DNA from: DATFPQ01 sp035264765
Lineage (GTDB): Bacteria; Actinomycetota; Actinomycetes; Actinomycetales; Angustibacteraceae
Assembly (NCBI GenBank): GCA_035264765.1
Contig: DATFPQ010000053.1
Location: 1 to 21,531, forward strand
Direction: 5' to 3'
DNA length: 21,531 bases
This document shows positions 1-7,622 of the stretch, piece after piece (the stretch's first letter is position 1; every line of letters starts with the position of its first letter). The position numbers and the translations under genes are program-made. The notes under the pieces were generated by a model. That model was not told where the DNA came from. It saw only the letters and a list, made by a program, of their open reading frames with translations, and ran no database searches.

Positions 1-1
1 G

Positions 2-1402
2 GTCAGCCGGGAGATGTTCGACGGACTGTGGCCGGGCTTCGACGACCGTGAGGTCCCGATCAGCTCGATCACCAACGGCGTGCACGCACCCACCTGGGTC
101 GACCGGCGGCTGCTCGAGCTCGCCGAGCGGCACGTCGGCCCCGAGCTGGTCGAGGAGGGACGTGGCTGGGAGCGCGTGCAGTCCGTCCCACCGAAGGAGC
201 TCTGGGAGGCGCGGCGGGCGATGCGCGAGCAGCTCGTCGTCGAGGCTCGCCGCCGACTGCGCTCGTCCTGGCTCAAGCGCGGCGCCAGTACCGCCGAGCT
301 CGGCTGGGTCGAAAAGGTGCTGGACCCCGACGTCCTGACCATCGGGTTCGCTCGGCGGGTGCCCACGTACAAGCGGCTCACGCTGATGTTGCGCGACCCG
401 GAACGGCTGCGGGCGCTGCTGCTCGACCCCGACCGGCCTGTGCAGATCGTCATCGCCGGCAAGTCGCACCCCGCCGACGACAAGGGCAAGTCCCTGATCC
501 AGCAGATGGTGCGCTTCGGGGACGACCCCGCGGTGCGGCACCGGATCGTCTTCCTGCCCAACTACGACATCGCCATGGCGCAGTACCTCTACCCCGGATG
601 CGACGTCTGGCTGAACAACCCGCTCCGTCCGTTCGAGGCCTGCGGGACGTCCGGCATGAAGTCGGCGCTGAACGGCGGCCTGAACCTGTCGATCCTGGAC
701 GGGTGGTGGGACGAGTGGTTCGACGGCGAGAACGGCTGGGCCATTCCCACGGCGGACGGCGTCGACGACCCCGACCACCGGGACGACCTGGAGGCGGCGG
801 CGCTGTACGACCTGATCGAGGGGCAGGTCGCCACCCGGTTCTACGACCGTGACGACGAGTCCGGCCTGCCGGGGCGCTGGCTGGAGATGGTGACGCACAC
901 GCTGGCGTCGCTGGGGCCGAAGGTGCTGGCGACCCGGATGGTCCGCGACTACGTGCAGCAGCTGTACACGCCGGCCGCCCGGGCCGGGCGCAACCTCTCC
1001 GGTACCGCTCACCACGGCGCCCGCCAGCTCGCCGGGTGGAAGGCCAAGGTGCGCTCCGGCTGGCACGACGTCCGGGTCGACCACGTCGAGTCCTCCGGGG
1101 TCAGCGACTCACCGCAGGTGGGCGACGTCCTCTCGGTTCGCGCCTTCGTCTCCCTCGACGGGCTCTCCCCGGACGACGTCCAGGTGCAGGTGGTGCACGG
1201 GCGGGTGACGCCGTCCGACGAGCTCGGCGACACCGAGGCCGTCGCGCTCAAGCACGCGGAGACCTACGAGGGCGGTCGGCACCGCTTCGAGGGCGACCTG
1301 CGGCTGGCCCGCACCGGAGCGTTCGGCTACACGGTGCGCGTGCTGCCCCGGCACGACGGCATGGCCAGCCCCGCCGAGCTGGGCCTGGTCGCCAACGCCT
1401 GA
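2..1402 (+). CDS. glgP: Alpha-glucan (glycogen) phosphorylase, 3' part
   Basis: This is the C-terminal 466 residues of a glycosyltransferase family 35 phosphorylase; the frame is open to the left edge, so the start lies outside the window. The enzyme releases glucose-1-phosphate from the non-reducing ends of glycogen or maltodextrin in the cytoplasm, using pyridoxal phosphate (PLP). Visible family blocks are SITNGVHAPTWV near the start, GFARRVPTYKR around base 350, and GTSGMKSALNGGLNLSILDG around 645-700, whose Met-Lys lysine (codon 659-661) is the expected PLP Schiff-base residue. The residue before GTSG is Cys where I would expect Ser or Ala. A beta-rich tail of roughly 120 residues follows the catalytic core, as in the long actinobacterial GlgP type. 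It converges on the debranching gene glgX and shares a terminator with it. Family call is firm; substrate (glycogen or maltodextrin) is inferred. Confidence 0.95.
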   Translation, partial: VSREMFDGLWPGFDDREVPISSITNGVHAPTWVDRRLLELAERHVGPELVEEGRGWERVQSVPPKELWEARRAMREQLVVEARRRLRSSWLKRGASTAELGWVEKVLDPDVLTIGFARRVPTYKRLTLMLRDPERLRALLLDPDRPVQIVIAGKSHPADDKGKSLIQQMVRFGDDPAVRHRIVFLPNYDIAMAQYLYPGCDVWLNNPLRPFEACGTSGMKSALNGGLNLSILDGWWDEWFDGENGWAIPTADGVDDPDHRDDLEAAALYDLIEGQVATRFYDRDDESGLPGRWLEMVTHTLASLGPKVLATRMVRDYVQQLYTPAARAGRNLSGTAHHGARQLAGWKAKVRSGWHDVRVDHVESSGVSDSPQVGDVLSVRAFVSLDGLSPDDVQVQVVHGRVTPSDELGDTEAVALKHAETYEGGRHRFEGDLRLARTGAFGYTVRVLPRHDGMASPAELGLVANA

Positions 1403-1419
1403 GCCGTAAGCCCCTAGGA

Positions 1420-1457
1420 GAGAGGCCTCCTTCCCGCTGGTGGGAAGGAGGCCTCTC
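1420..1457. terminator. Bidirectional intrinsic-type terminator between glgP and glgX
   Basis: A perfect 16-bp inverted repeat, left arm 1420-1435 (GAGAGGCCTCCTTCCC) and right arm 1442-1457, encloses a 6-base loop (1436-1441). It sits 18 bases after the glgP stop and 19 bases beyond the glgX stop, between two converging genes, so one hairpin can serve both. There is no long T run; only a GTTGTTG stretch follows on +. Stem strength and position make a terminator the natural reading. Confidence 0.88.
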
Positions 1458-1475
1458 GCCGTTGTTGCGGCGGCG

Positions 1476-3611
1476 TCAGGGGGTGCCGGCGTACAGCTGC
1501 AACGAGCGGGCGCGAGCGGTGACGGCGCCGCCGACCACGGGTTGCTCGCCGGGCACCGGTGTCTCGTCCGCGCTGTCCCACAGCAGTGTCCAGGAGGACG
1601 GGCCGGGGGCCTCCGGCAGCGTCACGACCGTGTCGTGCGCGGAGCCGGCAAGCACCACGAGCAGGGACGCCGCGCCGACCGGCTCCCCGTGCAGCAGAGC
1701 CTGCAGGGTGCGCAGGTGGGGGTCGTGCCAGAGGGCCTCGTGCATCGGCGACCCGTCCGCGGCGTACCAGGCGAGGTCCTGCCTGCCGTCCCGGTGGCGT
1801 GCCCGGCCGCCGAAGAACTGCCGCTGGCGCAGCGCCGGCTGCTCCCTGCGCAGCTGCAGCAGTCCCCGCGCGGTCTCCAGCAGGTCCCGTTGCCACGATG
1901 CAAGTTTCCAGTCCACCCACGACACCTCGTCGTCGCGGCAGTAAGCATTGTTGTTGCCGCGCTGCGTGCGACCCATCTCGTCGCCCGCGGCCAGCATGGG
2001 CACCCCGGTGGACATCAGCAGGGTCCCGAGCAGGTTCCGCATGGAGCGACGGCGCTCCCCGAGCACCCGTGGGTCGTCGCTCGGGCCCTCGGTGCCGTGG
2101 TTCCACGAACGGTTGTCGCCGTGGCCGTCCCGGTTGTTCTCACCGTTGCCGAGGTTGTGCTTGTGCTCGTAGGCGGCGGTGTCGGCGAGCGTGTACCCGT
2201 CGTGGGACGCGATGTAGTTCATCGAGGCCAGCGGGCCGCGGTCGCCCGCGCCGAACAGGTCCTGCGAGCCGCTCAACCGGGTCGCCAGCTCGCGCACTCC
2301 GTGCGTCGCGTGGCCGTGCGCGTCGCGTGCGGCGTCGGCCAGCCAGAAGGTGCGGACGGTGTCGCGGTAGCGGTCGTTCCACTCCGCGAAGGGGGGCGGG
2401 AACTGGCCGGTGCGCCAGCCGTGCGGGCCAACGTCCCAGGGCTCGGCGATGAGCTTGACCCGCGACAGGACGGGGTCGCACCGCAGGGCGACGAGGAAGG
2501 GGTGGTCGGGGTCGTACCCGTCGTCGCGGCCGCGGGCCAGCGCGGTGGCCAGGTCGAAGCGGAAGCCGTCGACGTGGAACTGCTGGACCCAGCAGCGCAG
2601 CGAGTCCAGTGCGAGCTGCACGACCCGGGGGTTGCGGAAGTCCAGAGTGTTGCCGCACCCGGTGACGTCGACGTCGCGGCCGTAGCCGTCCAGGCGGTAG
2701 TAGCCGCTGTTGTCCAGGCCGCGGAACGAAAGCATGGCCCCGTCGCGACCCTGCTCGCAGGTGTGGTTGTAGACGACGTCCAGGAGCACCTCGAGCCCCG
2801 CCGCGTGCAGCAGCTTGACCATGCCCTTCACCTCCGCCACCGCGGCGACCGGGTCAGGTGTGGCGGCGTAGGGCAGGTGCGGCGCGAAGAACGCCAGCGT
2901 GTTGTAGCCCCAGTAGTTCGACAGCCCGCGCTGCAGCAGTGCGGGCTCGGAGGTGTACGCGTGCACCGGCAGCAGCTCGACGCTGGTGACGCCGAGTCCG
3001 GTGAGGTGCTCGATCAGCGCCGGGTGCGCGAGTCCCGCGTACGTGCCGCGCAGGTGCGCCGGGACGCCGGGGTGGAGCTGGGTGAGGCCTCGGACATGGG
3101 CCTCGTAGACGACGGTCCTCGACCAGGGCACAGCGGGCGGCCGGTCGTCCCCCCAGTCGAACCCGTCGGCCACCACGACGCTGCGCGGCACGAACGGCGC
3201 GGAGTCACGACCGTCGGGGACGTCGGGGTCGCCGGCCAGCAGGGGCCCCACCGCGTGGCCGTAGACCTCCGGGCGCCACTGCACCTCGCCGTCGAGGGCG
3301 CGGGCGTAGGGGTCGACCAGCAGCTTGGCCGGGTTGTAGCGCAGCCCGCGGCTCGGCTCCCAGGCGCCGTGGGCGCGCAGCCCGTAGCGCTGACCCTGGT
3401 GCAGGCACGGCACGTGGGCGAAGTGGACGCCGTGGGCCTTCTGGCCCAGCTCGACCCGGCGCTCCTGGACGTCCGGGCCCTCGCCGTCGAGCAGGCACAG
3501 CTCGACGGCGTCCGCGCTACCGGCGTAGACGGCGACGTCGGCGCCGTTGCCATCCGGGCGCAACGTCACCCCGAGTGGTGGCGGCAGCTCCGGCTGGTGG
3601 CAATCGATCAC
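1476..3611 (-). CDS. glgX: Glycogen debranching enzyme GlgX (GH13)
   Basis: Isoamylase-type glycoside hydrolase family 13 enzyme that cleaves alpha-1,6 branch stubs left after phosphorylase, in the cytoplasm. An N-terminal carbohydrate-binding region (PLGVTLRPDGNGADVAVYAG) is followed by the barrel with all four GH13 regions: DVVYNHT (residues about 278-284), GFRFDLATAL with nucleophile Asp about 353, KLIAEPWDVGP with acid/base Glu about 390, and ASHDGYTLAD with Asp about 471. The GlgX signature GDEMGRTQRGNNNAYC is present. The length of 711 aa is normal for GlgX. I chose GTG at 3611 because family members begin about ten residues before PLG, and because TAAACA lies 8 bases upstream, fitting a leaderless start. 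An in-frame ATG at 3638 has no ribosome site; a GGGGAGGT lies 14 bases before the GTG, which is long for ribosome binding. It pairs functionally with glgP. Confidence 0.93.
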   Translation of the reverse strand: MIDCHQPELPPPLGVTLRPDGNGADVAVYAGSADAVELCLLDGEGPDVQERRVELGQKAHGVHFAHVPCLHQGQRYGLRAHGAWEPSRGLRYNPAKLLVDPYARALDGEVQWRPEVYGHAVGPLLAGDPDVPDGRDSAPFVPRSVVVADGFDWGDDRPPAVPWSRTVVYEAHVRGLTQLHPGVPAHLRGTYAGLAHPALIEHLTGLGVTSVELLPVHAYTSEPALLQRGLSNYWGYNTLAFFAPHLPYAATPDPVAAVAEVKGMVKLLHAAGLEVLLDVVYNHTCEQGRDGAMLSFRGLDNSGYYRLDGYGRDVDVTGCGNTLDFRNPRVVQLALDSLRCWVQQFHVDGFRFDLATALARGRDDGYDPDHPFLVALRCDPVLSRVKLIAEPWDVGPHGWRTGQFPPPFAEWNDRYRDTVRTFWLADAARDAHGHATHGVRELATRLSGSQDLFGAGDRGPLASMNYIASHDGYTLADTAAYEHKHNLGNGENNRDGHGDNRSWNHGTEGPSDDPRVLGERRRSMRNLLGTLLMSTGVPMLAAGDEMGRTQRGNNNAYCRDDEVSWVDWKLASWQRDLLETARGLLQLRREQPALRQRQFFGGRARHRDGRQDLAWYAADGSPMHEALWHDPHLRTLQALLHGEPVGAASLLVVLAGSAHDTVVTLPEAPGPSSWTLLWDSADETPVPGEQPVVGGAVTARARSLQLYAGTP

Positions 3612-3666
3612 GCGGACAGTGTTTACCTCCCCTGGCATCCGCGCACACGAGGTCCGGTCCGCGTCG

Positions 3667-3684
3667 CCGGTTCGCACCAACCGG
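3667..3684. promoter_or_regulatory. Inverted repeat between divergent glgX and ddn-like genes
   Basis: CCGGTT (3667-3672) and AACCGG (3679-3684) form a perfect 6-6-6 dyad in the short space separating the two divergent starts. It lies just upstream of the rightward gene and could be an operator for either promoter. No family-specific consensus was recognised, and a chance occurrence in GC-rich DNA is possible. Confidence 0.35.
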
Positions 3685-3698
3685 TGTTCACTGTGCGC

Positions 3699-4139
3699 AT
3701 GCCGCTGACCGGAGAGTACGAGCCGAGCCCGGAGCAGTGGGTACGCGACCAGGTCGCGCTCTACGAGAGCTCGGGAGGCACCAAGGGCACGACCATGCGC
3801 GGCATGCCGGTCGTCATCCTCACCACTCGGGGCGCGCGCTCGGGGCTGCTGCGCAAGACCCCGCTGATGCGGGTCGAGCACGACGGCACCTACGCCGTCG
3901 TCGCCTCGTTGGGCGGGGCGCCCAAGCACCCGGTCTGGTACTACAACGTGCTGGCGAACCCGCACGTCGAGCTTCAGGACGGACCGGTGGTGCAGGAGCT
4001 GGTGGCCCGCGAGCTGCACGGTCGCGAGCGCGAGGTGTGGTGGGAGCGCGCCGTCGCGGCGTACCCCGACTACGCGGACTACCAGAAGCGGACCGAGCGG
4101 CAGATTCCGGTGTTCGCGCTCGAGGCGCCGGGGGGCTGA
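3699..4139 (+). CDS. Ddn-type F420 (deazaflavin)-dependent nitroreductase family protein
   Basis: A 146-residue single-domain protein of the split-barrel Ddn family (nitroreductase family deazaflavin-dependent oxidoreductase). Members bind reduced cofactor F420 and reduce quinones or nitro compounds; the true substrate is rarely known. Typical family blocks are seen: an N-terminal EQWVRDQVALYESSGG helix, TTRGARSGLLRKTPLMRVEHDG, AVVASLGGAPKHPVWYYNVL, and NPHVELQDG. The last two line the expected F420 pocket. The ATG at 3699 lacks a Shine-Dalgarno sequence; TTCACT ends 6 bases upstream, so a leaderless start is plausible. An in-frame GTG at 3684 would add five residues. It is transcribed away from glgX and alone. 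The family is clear, the physiological role is not. Confidence 0.88.
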   Translation: MPLTGEYEPSPEQWVRDQVALYESSGGTKGTTMRGMPVVILTTRGARSGLLRKTPLMRVEHDGTYAVVASLGGAPKHPVWYYNVLANPHVELQDGPVVQELVARELHGREREVWWERAVAAYPDYADYQKRTERQIPVFALEAPGG

Positions 4140-4235
4140 CCGGCGGCTGTGGCCGTGGCGGCGCCGGCGGCGGCGGCCTGGTTGCCGCCGGTTGCTGTGG
4201 AGGCGCCGGGTTGCTTGGGGGGCGGGAGCGCGGAC

Positions 4236-4241
4236 TACCGT
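4236..4241 (+). promoter_or_regulatory. -10 element for the YbjN gene (leaderless type)
   Basis: TACCGT fits the actinobacterial TANNNT consensus and ends 7 bases before the ATG at 4249, so transcription would begin at or next to the start codon. A TTGCTT at 4211-4216 is a possible -35, with a rather long 19-base spacer. No ribosome binding site precedes the ATG, which agrees with a leaderless mRNA. Confidence 0.55.
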
Positions 4242-4248
4242 GGCGTCC

Positions 4249-4710
4249 ATGACCGACCCGACGTCGCTTCCCGACTTCCCGCCGTCCCCGGACCAGCACC
4301 CGCTCCGCGGCCGGGTGCTCGACGCGCTGATGGACGAGGGGTTCCGGCCGGACATCGACGAGGACGGCGACGTCGCGGTCAAGGTGCAGGGTCAGCAGCT
4401 GTACGTCCGGTGCGTCGAGGGCGACGTCACGATCCTGCGCGTGTTCGGGCAGTGGCGTCTAGGCGACGCCGTCTCCGCCGACGAGCTGTCCCGGCTTCGC
4501 GCCTGCAACGCCGTCACCGGACGGCTCTCGGTCGCTAAGACGACGCTCTCCGGCGACGTGCTCGTGTCGTCCGCGGAGCACGTGGTCACGCCCGGCACCC
4601 CGCTGGGCATGGTCGTCACGACGTCCCTCGAGCTGGTGCTCACCGCGGTCAACCTCTGGCACGAGGCGCTCGGCCAGGTGACCGGCCAGACGCCGCCCGA
4701 CCACGGCTAG
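4249..4710 (+). CDS. YbjN-domain protein
   Basis: A 153-residue soluble protein with the alpha/beta YbjN fold, resembling type III secretion chaperones. Actinobacteria carry several such small proteins; E. coli YbjN affects stress and motility, but no biochemical activity is established here. Visible features are a proline-rich N-terminus, the RGRVLDALMDEGFRPDIDEDGDVAVKVQGQQLYVRC block typical of the family start (split here by eye as RGRVLDALMDEGF and DEDGDVAVKVQGQQLYV), and a hydrophobic C-terminal helix (TTSLELVLTAVNLWHEAL). No signal peptide or membrane span is seen. ATG 4249 was chosen because the family domain begins soon after and a -10 lies at leaderless spacing; an upstream in-frame extension to 4192 looks non-coding. 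It is a single gene before the enoyl-CoA hydratase. Confidence 0.8.
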   Translation: MTDPTSLPDFPPSPDQHPLRGRVLDALMDEGFRPDIDEDGDVAVKVQGQQLYVRCVEGDVTILRVFGQWRLGDAVSADELSRLRACNAVTGRLSVAKTTLSGDVLVSSAEHVVTPGTPLGMVVTTSLELVLTAVNLWHEALGQVTGQTPPDHG

Positions 4711-4724
4711 GCTCGCGGCCTCTC

Positions 4725-4743
4725 GGCCCGCCGGCGGCGGGCC
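4725..4743 (+). terminator. Strong GC hairpin after the YbjN gene
   Basis: GGCCCGCC (4725-4732) and GGCGGGCC (4736-4743) form a perfect 8-bp stem with a 3-base loop, beginning 15 bases after the YbjN stop. There is no T tract, so it may be a U-less terminator, a pause site, or a 5' structure of the next gene, whose ribosome site lies 14 bases downstream. Confidence 0.45.
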
Positions 4744-4767
4744 CCGACGACGGCGTTGGAGGCAGCG

Positions 4768-5547
4768 GTGGGCGAGCACGTCCGGCTCGAGGTGGACGGC
4801 GGCATCGGGACGATCCGGCTGGACCGGCCCCCGATGAACGCCCTGGACGCCGCGGTGCAGGAGTCGATCCGCGCCGCGGCCACCGAGGCGGCCGAGCGGC
4901 GCGACGTGGCCGCGGTCATTGTCTACGGAGGCGAGAAGGTGTTCGCCGCCGGCGCGGACATCAAGCAGATGCAGGCGATGAGCTACACCGACATGGTCGA
5001 CCGGTCCGGAGCGCTGCAGTCGTCGCTGTCCGCGGTGGCCCACATCCCCAAGCCGACCGTGGCCGCGATCACGGGCTACGCCCTCGGCGGCGGGCTGGAG
5101 CTCGCGCTGTGCTGCGACTTCCGGGTGTGCGCCGACGACGCCAAGCTGGGCCAGCCCGAGGTCCTCCTCGGCATCATCCCCGGCGCCGGAGGCACCCAGC
5201 GGCTGCCTCGCCTGGTCGGGCCGGCCCGCGCGAAGGACCTGATCTTCTCCGGCCGCTTCGCCGACGCCGCCGAGTGCCTGGCGATCGGGCTGGTCGACGA
5301 GGTCGTCCCGCCGGGCGAGGTGTACGCCGCGGCCCGGCGCCGGGTCGAGCGGTACGTCGGGGGTCCGGCGTACGCCCTGCGTGCGGCCAAGGAGGCGGTC
5401 GACCGGGGGATCGAGGTGGACCTGGACACCGGGCTGGAGATCGAGCGGATCCAGTTCGCCGCCCTGTTCGCGACGGCTGACCGGGCCGCCGGCATGGCCA
5501 GCTTTCTCGAGCGCGGCCCCGGCAAGGCAACCTTCGAGGGTCGCTGA
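4768..5547 (+). CDS. Enoyl-CoA hydratase (crotonase family)
   Basis: A 259-residue crotonase-fold enzyme that adds water to trans-2-enoyl-CoA, the second step of beta-oxidation. The oxyanion-hole segments are AAGADIKQM and GYALGGGLELAL. Both glutamates that activate water in true hydratases are present: Glu111 in GGGLELAL and Glu131 in GQPEVLLGIIPGAGGTQRL, a near match to mitochondrial hydratase, so hydratase is favoured over isomerase or dehalogenase relatives. The C-terminus (GMASFLERGPGKATFEGR) is also typical. I chose GTG 4768 because GGAGG (4758-4762) stands 5 bases before it; a TTG at 4756 would overlap that site. It lies 132 bases upstream of etfB, suggesting shared use in acyl-CoA oxidation, though etfB seems to have its own promoter. 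The exact acyl chain length cannot be told. Confidence 0.92.
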   Translation: MGEHVRLEVDGGIGTIRLDRPPMNALDAAVQESIRAAATEAAERRDVAAVIVYGGEKVFAAGADIKQMQAMSYTDMVDRSGALQSSLSAVAHIPKPTVAAITGYALGGGLELALCCDFRVCADDAKLGQPEVLLGIIPGAGGTQRLPRLVGPARAKDLIFSGRFADAAECLAIGLVDEVVPPGEVYAAARRRVERYVGGPAYALRAAKEAVDRGIEVDLDTGLEIERIQFAALFATADRAAGMASFLERGPGKATFEGR

Positions 5548-5600
5548 ACCGGTCGGCGGGCTCCTTGCGAACCGGGCCTTCCCCATGGGCTACCAGCGGG

Positions 5601-5606
5601 TAACAT
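5601..5606 (+). promoter_or_regulatory. Possible -10 element for etfBA
   Basis: TAACAT matches the TANNNT pattern in the gap before etfB. Transcription would start near 5613, leaving a leader of about 67 bases that ends with the etfB ribosome site. No clear -35 was found, so read-through from the hydratase gene is an alternative. Confidence 0.35.
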
Positions 5607-5679
5607 CGACGAGCGGACGACCCGCGTCCCTCCCGGCCGAACGCCGGACCGACAGTGCACTGGAGGTCGACAGCCGACC

Positions 5680-6477
5680 ATGAACATCGTCGTCTGTGTG
5701 AAGTACGTCCCTGACGCGCAGGCCGAGCGGGGCTTCGAGGAGTCCGACCTCACGACCGACCGGGTCGGCGTCGACGGCCGGCTCTCCGAGCTCGACGAGT
5801 ACCCGGTCGAGGAGGCGCTGAAGATCGTCGAGGCCGGTGAGGGCCAGGTCACCGTGCTGACGATGGGTCCGGAGGGCGCGGCGGACGCGGTGAAGAAGGC
5901 GCTGCAGATGGGCGCGCACGCGGGCGTCCACGTGTGCGACGAGGCGATCGCCGGTTCCGACGCGGTGGCGACCTCGCTGGTGCTGGCCCGGGCGATCCAG
6001 AAGCTGGGGGAGGCCGGCCCGGTCGACCTGGTGCTCACCGGGATGGCCTCGACCGACGGCGTGATGAGCGTGGTGCCGGCGATGCTGGCCGAGCGGCTGG
6101 GGCTGCCCCAGGTGACCTACGCCAGCGAGCTCACCGTGGACGCCGCCGCCCGCAGCGTGCAGGCCCGCCGGGACGGCGATGCCGAGACCCTTCTGGTGAC
6201 CGCGCAGCTGCCCGCCCTGGTCAGCGTGACGGACCAGATCAACGAGCCCCGGTACCCCTCCTTCAAGGGGATCATGGCGGCCAAGAAGAAGCCCGTGTCG
6301 ACCTGGACCCTGGCCGACCTGGGCGTCGACCCCGCGCAGGTCGGGCTGGCGGCCTCGTGGACGACGGTCGAGCAGGTCAGCGCGCGGCCCCCGCGCGAGC
6401 AGGGGCAGGTCGTCAAGGACGAGGGCGACGGCGGGCTGAAGCTGGCCGAGTTCCTCACCGCCGGCAAGTTCGTCTGA
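5680..6477 (+). CDS. etfB: Electron transfer flavoprotein subunit beta
   Basis: A 265-residue ETF beta subunit, called FixA in some annotations. With EtfA it forms a soluble FAD heterodimer carrying electrons from acyl-CoA dehydrogenases to the quinone pool through ETF-quinone oxidoreductase. It begins MNIVVCVKYVPDAQ, the usual ETF-beta N-terminus, and contains the nucleotide-binding GMASTDG segment and the beta signature region (LPALVSVTDQINEPRYPSFK and GIMAAKKKP near residues 185-207). ATG 5680 follows GGAGGT (5662-5667) at 12 bases, a little long. The stop is 28 bases before etfA, so the two are co-transcribed. The preceding enoyl-CoA hydratase supports a fatty-acid or amino-acid degradation role. 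No sign of the bifurcating ETF type was identified, but this was not checked thoroughly. Confidence 0.95.
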   Translation: MNIVVCVKYVPDAQAERGFEESDLTTDRVGVDGRLSELDEYPVEEALKIVEAGEGQVTVLTMGPEGAADAVKKALQMGAHAGVHVCDEAIAGSDAVATSLVLARAIQKLGEAGPVDLVLTGMASTDGVMSVVPAMLAERLGLPQVTYASELTVDAAARSVQARRDGDAETLLVTAQLPALVSVTDQINEPRYPSFKGIMAAKKKPVSTWTLADLGVDPAQVGLAASWTTVEQVSARPPREQGQVVKDEGDGGLKLAEFLTAGKFV

Positions 6478-6505
6478 CCCCCACTCTTCTCGCAAGGAGA
6501 TCCGC

Positions 6506-7453
6506 ATGGCCGAGGTTCTGGTGCTGGTCGACCACGTCGACGGCGCCGTCCGCAAAACGACGACCGAGCTGCTGACGCTCGCCCGGCGGGTGGGCGAGCC
6601 GTCCGCCGTGCTCGTCGGCGCCGACGCGTCCGCCGCACACGACACGCTGGCCCGGTTCGGCGCCGCCAAGGTCTACGTCGTGTCGTCCGCGGACGTCGTT
6701 GACCACCTGGTGGCGCCGACCGCGGAGGTGCTGGCGCAGCTGGTGGAGCGGACGTCCCCCGCGGCGGTGCTGCTCCCGAGCAACGGCGAGAGCAAGGAGA
6801 TCGCGGCACGGCTGGCGATCAAGACGGGCTCGGGCCTGATCACCGACGCCGTCGAGGTGGCCGACGACCTCACCACGACCCAGTCGGTGTTCGCCGGGGG
6901 GTACACCGTGCGGGCCCGCGTGACGGCCGGGACGCCGATCATCACGGTCAAGCCGAACTCGGTGACGCCGGTGGAGGCGCCGGCCGCGGCGGAGGTGGTG
7001 CCGTTCGAGCCGGTGCTGTCGCAGGCCGCCCTCGGGGCGCGGGTCACCGAGCGCCGGCCGCGAGCGAAGACCGGTCGTCCCGAGCTGACCGAGGCGGCGA
7101 TCGTGGTGTCGGGCGGGCGTGGCACCGGCGGGGACTTCGCCGCGGTGGAGGCCTTCGCGGACGCACTCGGCGCGGCCGTGGGCGCCTCGCGGGCGGCGGT
7201 GGACGCCGGGTGGTACCCGCACGCCAACCAGGTGGGGCAGACCGGCAAGACGGTCTCGCCGCAGCTGTACGTCGCCAGCGGGATCTCCGGGGCGATCCAG
7301 CACCGGGCCGGCATGCAGACGTCCAAGACGATCGTCGCGGTGAACAAGGACGAGGAGGCGCCGATCTTCGAGCTGGTCGACTTCGGCGTCGTCGGCGACC
7401 TGTTCACGGTGCTGCCCCAGGCCACCGAGGCGATCGAGAAGTCTCGAGGCTGA
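6506..7453 (+). CDS. etfA: Electron transfer flavoprotein subunit alpha
   Basis: A 315-residue ETF alpha subunit (FixB family), partner of EtfB and holder of most of the FAD site. The N-terminal alpha/beta domain (MAEVLVLVDHVDG to about residue 185) is followed by the FAD domain, which starts near TEAAIVVSGGRGTGG and includes GQTGKTVSPQLYVASGISG, IQHRAGMQTSKTIVAVNKD and EAPIFELVDFGVVGDLF, the classic alpha-subunit signature. ATG 6506 has AAGGAG at 6494-6499, 6 bases upstream, the clearest ribosome site in this part of the window. The gene ends before a GC-rich repeat and hairpin, which probably closes the etfBA unit. Confidence 0.96.
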   Translation: MAEVLVLVDHVDGAVRKTTTELLTLARRVGEPSAVLVGADASAAHDTLARFGAAKVYVVSSADVVDHLVAPTAEVLAQLVERTSPAAVLLPSNGESKEIAARLAIKTGSGLITDAVEVADDLTTTQSVFAGGYTVRARVTAGTPIITVKPNSVTPVEAPAAAEVVPFEPVLSQAALGARVTERRPRAKTGRPELTEAAIVVSGGRGTGGDFAAVEAFADALGAAVGASRAAVDAGWYPHANQVGQTGKTVSPQLYVASGISGAIQHRAGMQTSKTIVAVNKDEEAPIFELVDFGVVGDLFTVLPQATEAIEKSRG

Positions 7454-7516
7454 GCCGCCCGGCGCCGTCCCGCCGCCGCCGCCCGCGCCCCCGCCCCTGC
7501 CGCGACTGTTGCCTGG

Positions 7517-7570
7517 CCCGTTCCGCCCGTTCGGCCCGTTCGGGCCGTCCGGGCCGTCCGGGCCGCCCGG
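7517..7570. repeat. Six imperfect 9-bp tandem repeats
   Basis: Consecutive units are CCCGTTCCG, CCCGTTCGG (twice), GCCGTCCGG (twice) and GCCGCCCGG, each exactly 9 bases. They lie between etfA and the desulfurase promoter, overlap the left arm of the following hairpin, and seem non-coding. The units grade from CCCGTTCGG to GCCGCCCGG, as expected for slippage followed by drift. Confidence 0.75.
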
Positions 7571-7583
7571 GCCCCCCGGGCGG
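7563..7583 (+). terminator. GC-only hairpin after etfA
   Basis: CCGCCCGGG (7563-7571) and CCCGGGCGG (7575-7583) form a perfect 9-bp stem with a CCC loop. It lies between the end of etfA and the next promoter. No T run follows, so it would be a U-less terminator; alternatively it is a by-product of the adjoining 9-bp repeats. Confidence 0.5.
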
Positions 7584-7610
7584 GCGGCGGGGCTTGTCGG
7601 AGCCAGCGCC

Positions 7611-7616
7611 TAGACT
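7611..7616 (+). promoter_or_regulatory. -10 element for the desulfurase-mnmA operon
   Basis: TAGACT fits the actinobacterial -10 consensus and is identical to the element before gatC. With usual spacing, transcription starts at about 7623, exactly at a GTG that opens an 18-codon frame. A convincing -35 is lacking: TTGTCG at 7594-7599 is only 11 bases away. Confidence 0.55.
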
Positions 7617-7622
7617 TCAGGG

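Noticed and set aside
1440..3698. Very long open frame on + opposite glgX, continuous with the nitroreductase frame
   Set aside because: It is an antisense shadow of a well-supported GH13 gene. It has no family motif or ribosome site, and the composition is what GC-biased third positions produce.
3639..4382. Extension of the glgX frame upstream on the minus strand
   Set aside because: The extended part is antisense to the F420-family and YbjN genes, has no GlgX similarity and is far longer than the family N-terminus.
4756..4767. TTG start for the enoyl-CoA hydratase
   Set aside because: It overlaps the GGAGG ribosome site that serves GTG 4768, and the family N-terminus fits the shorter form.
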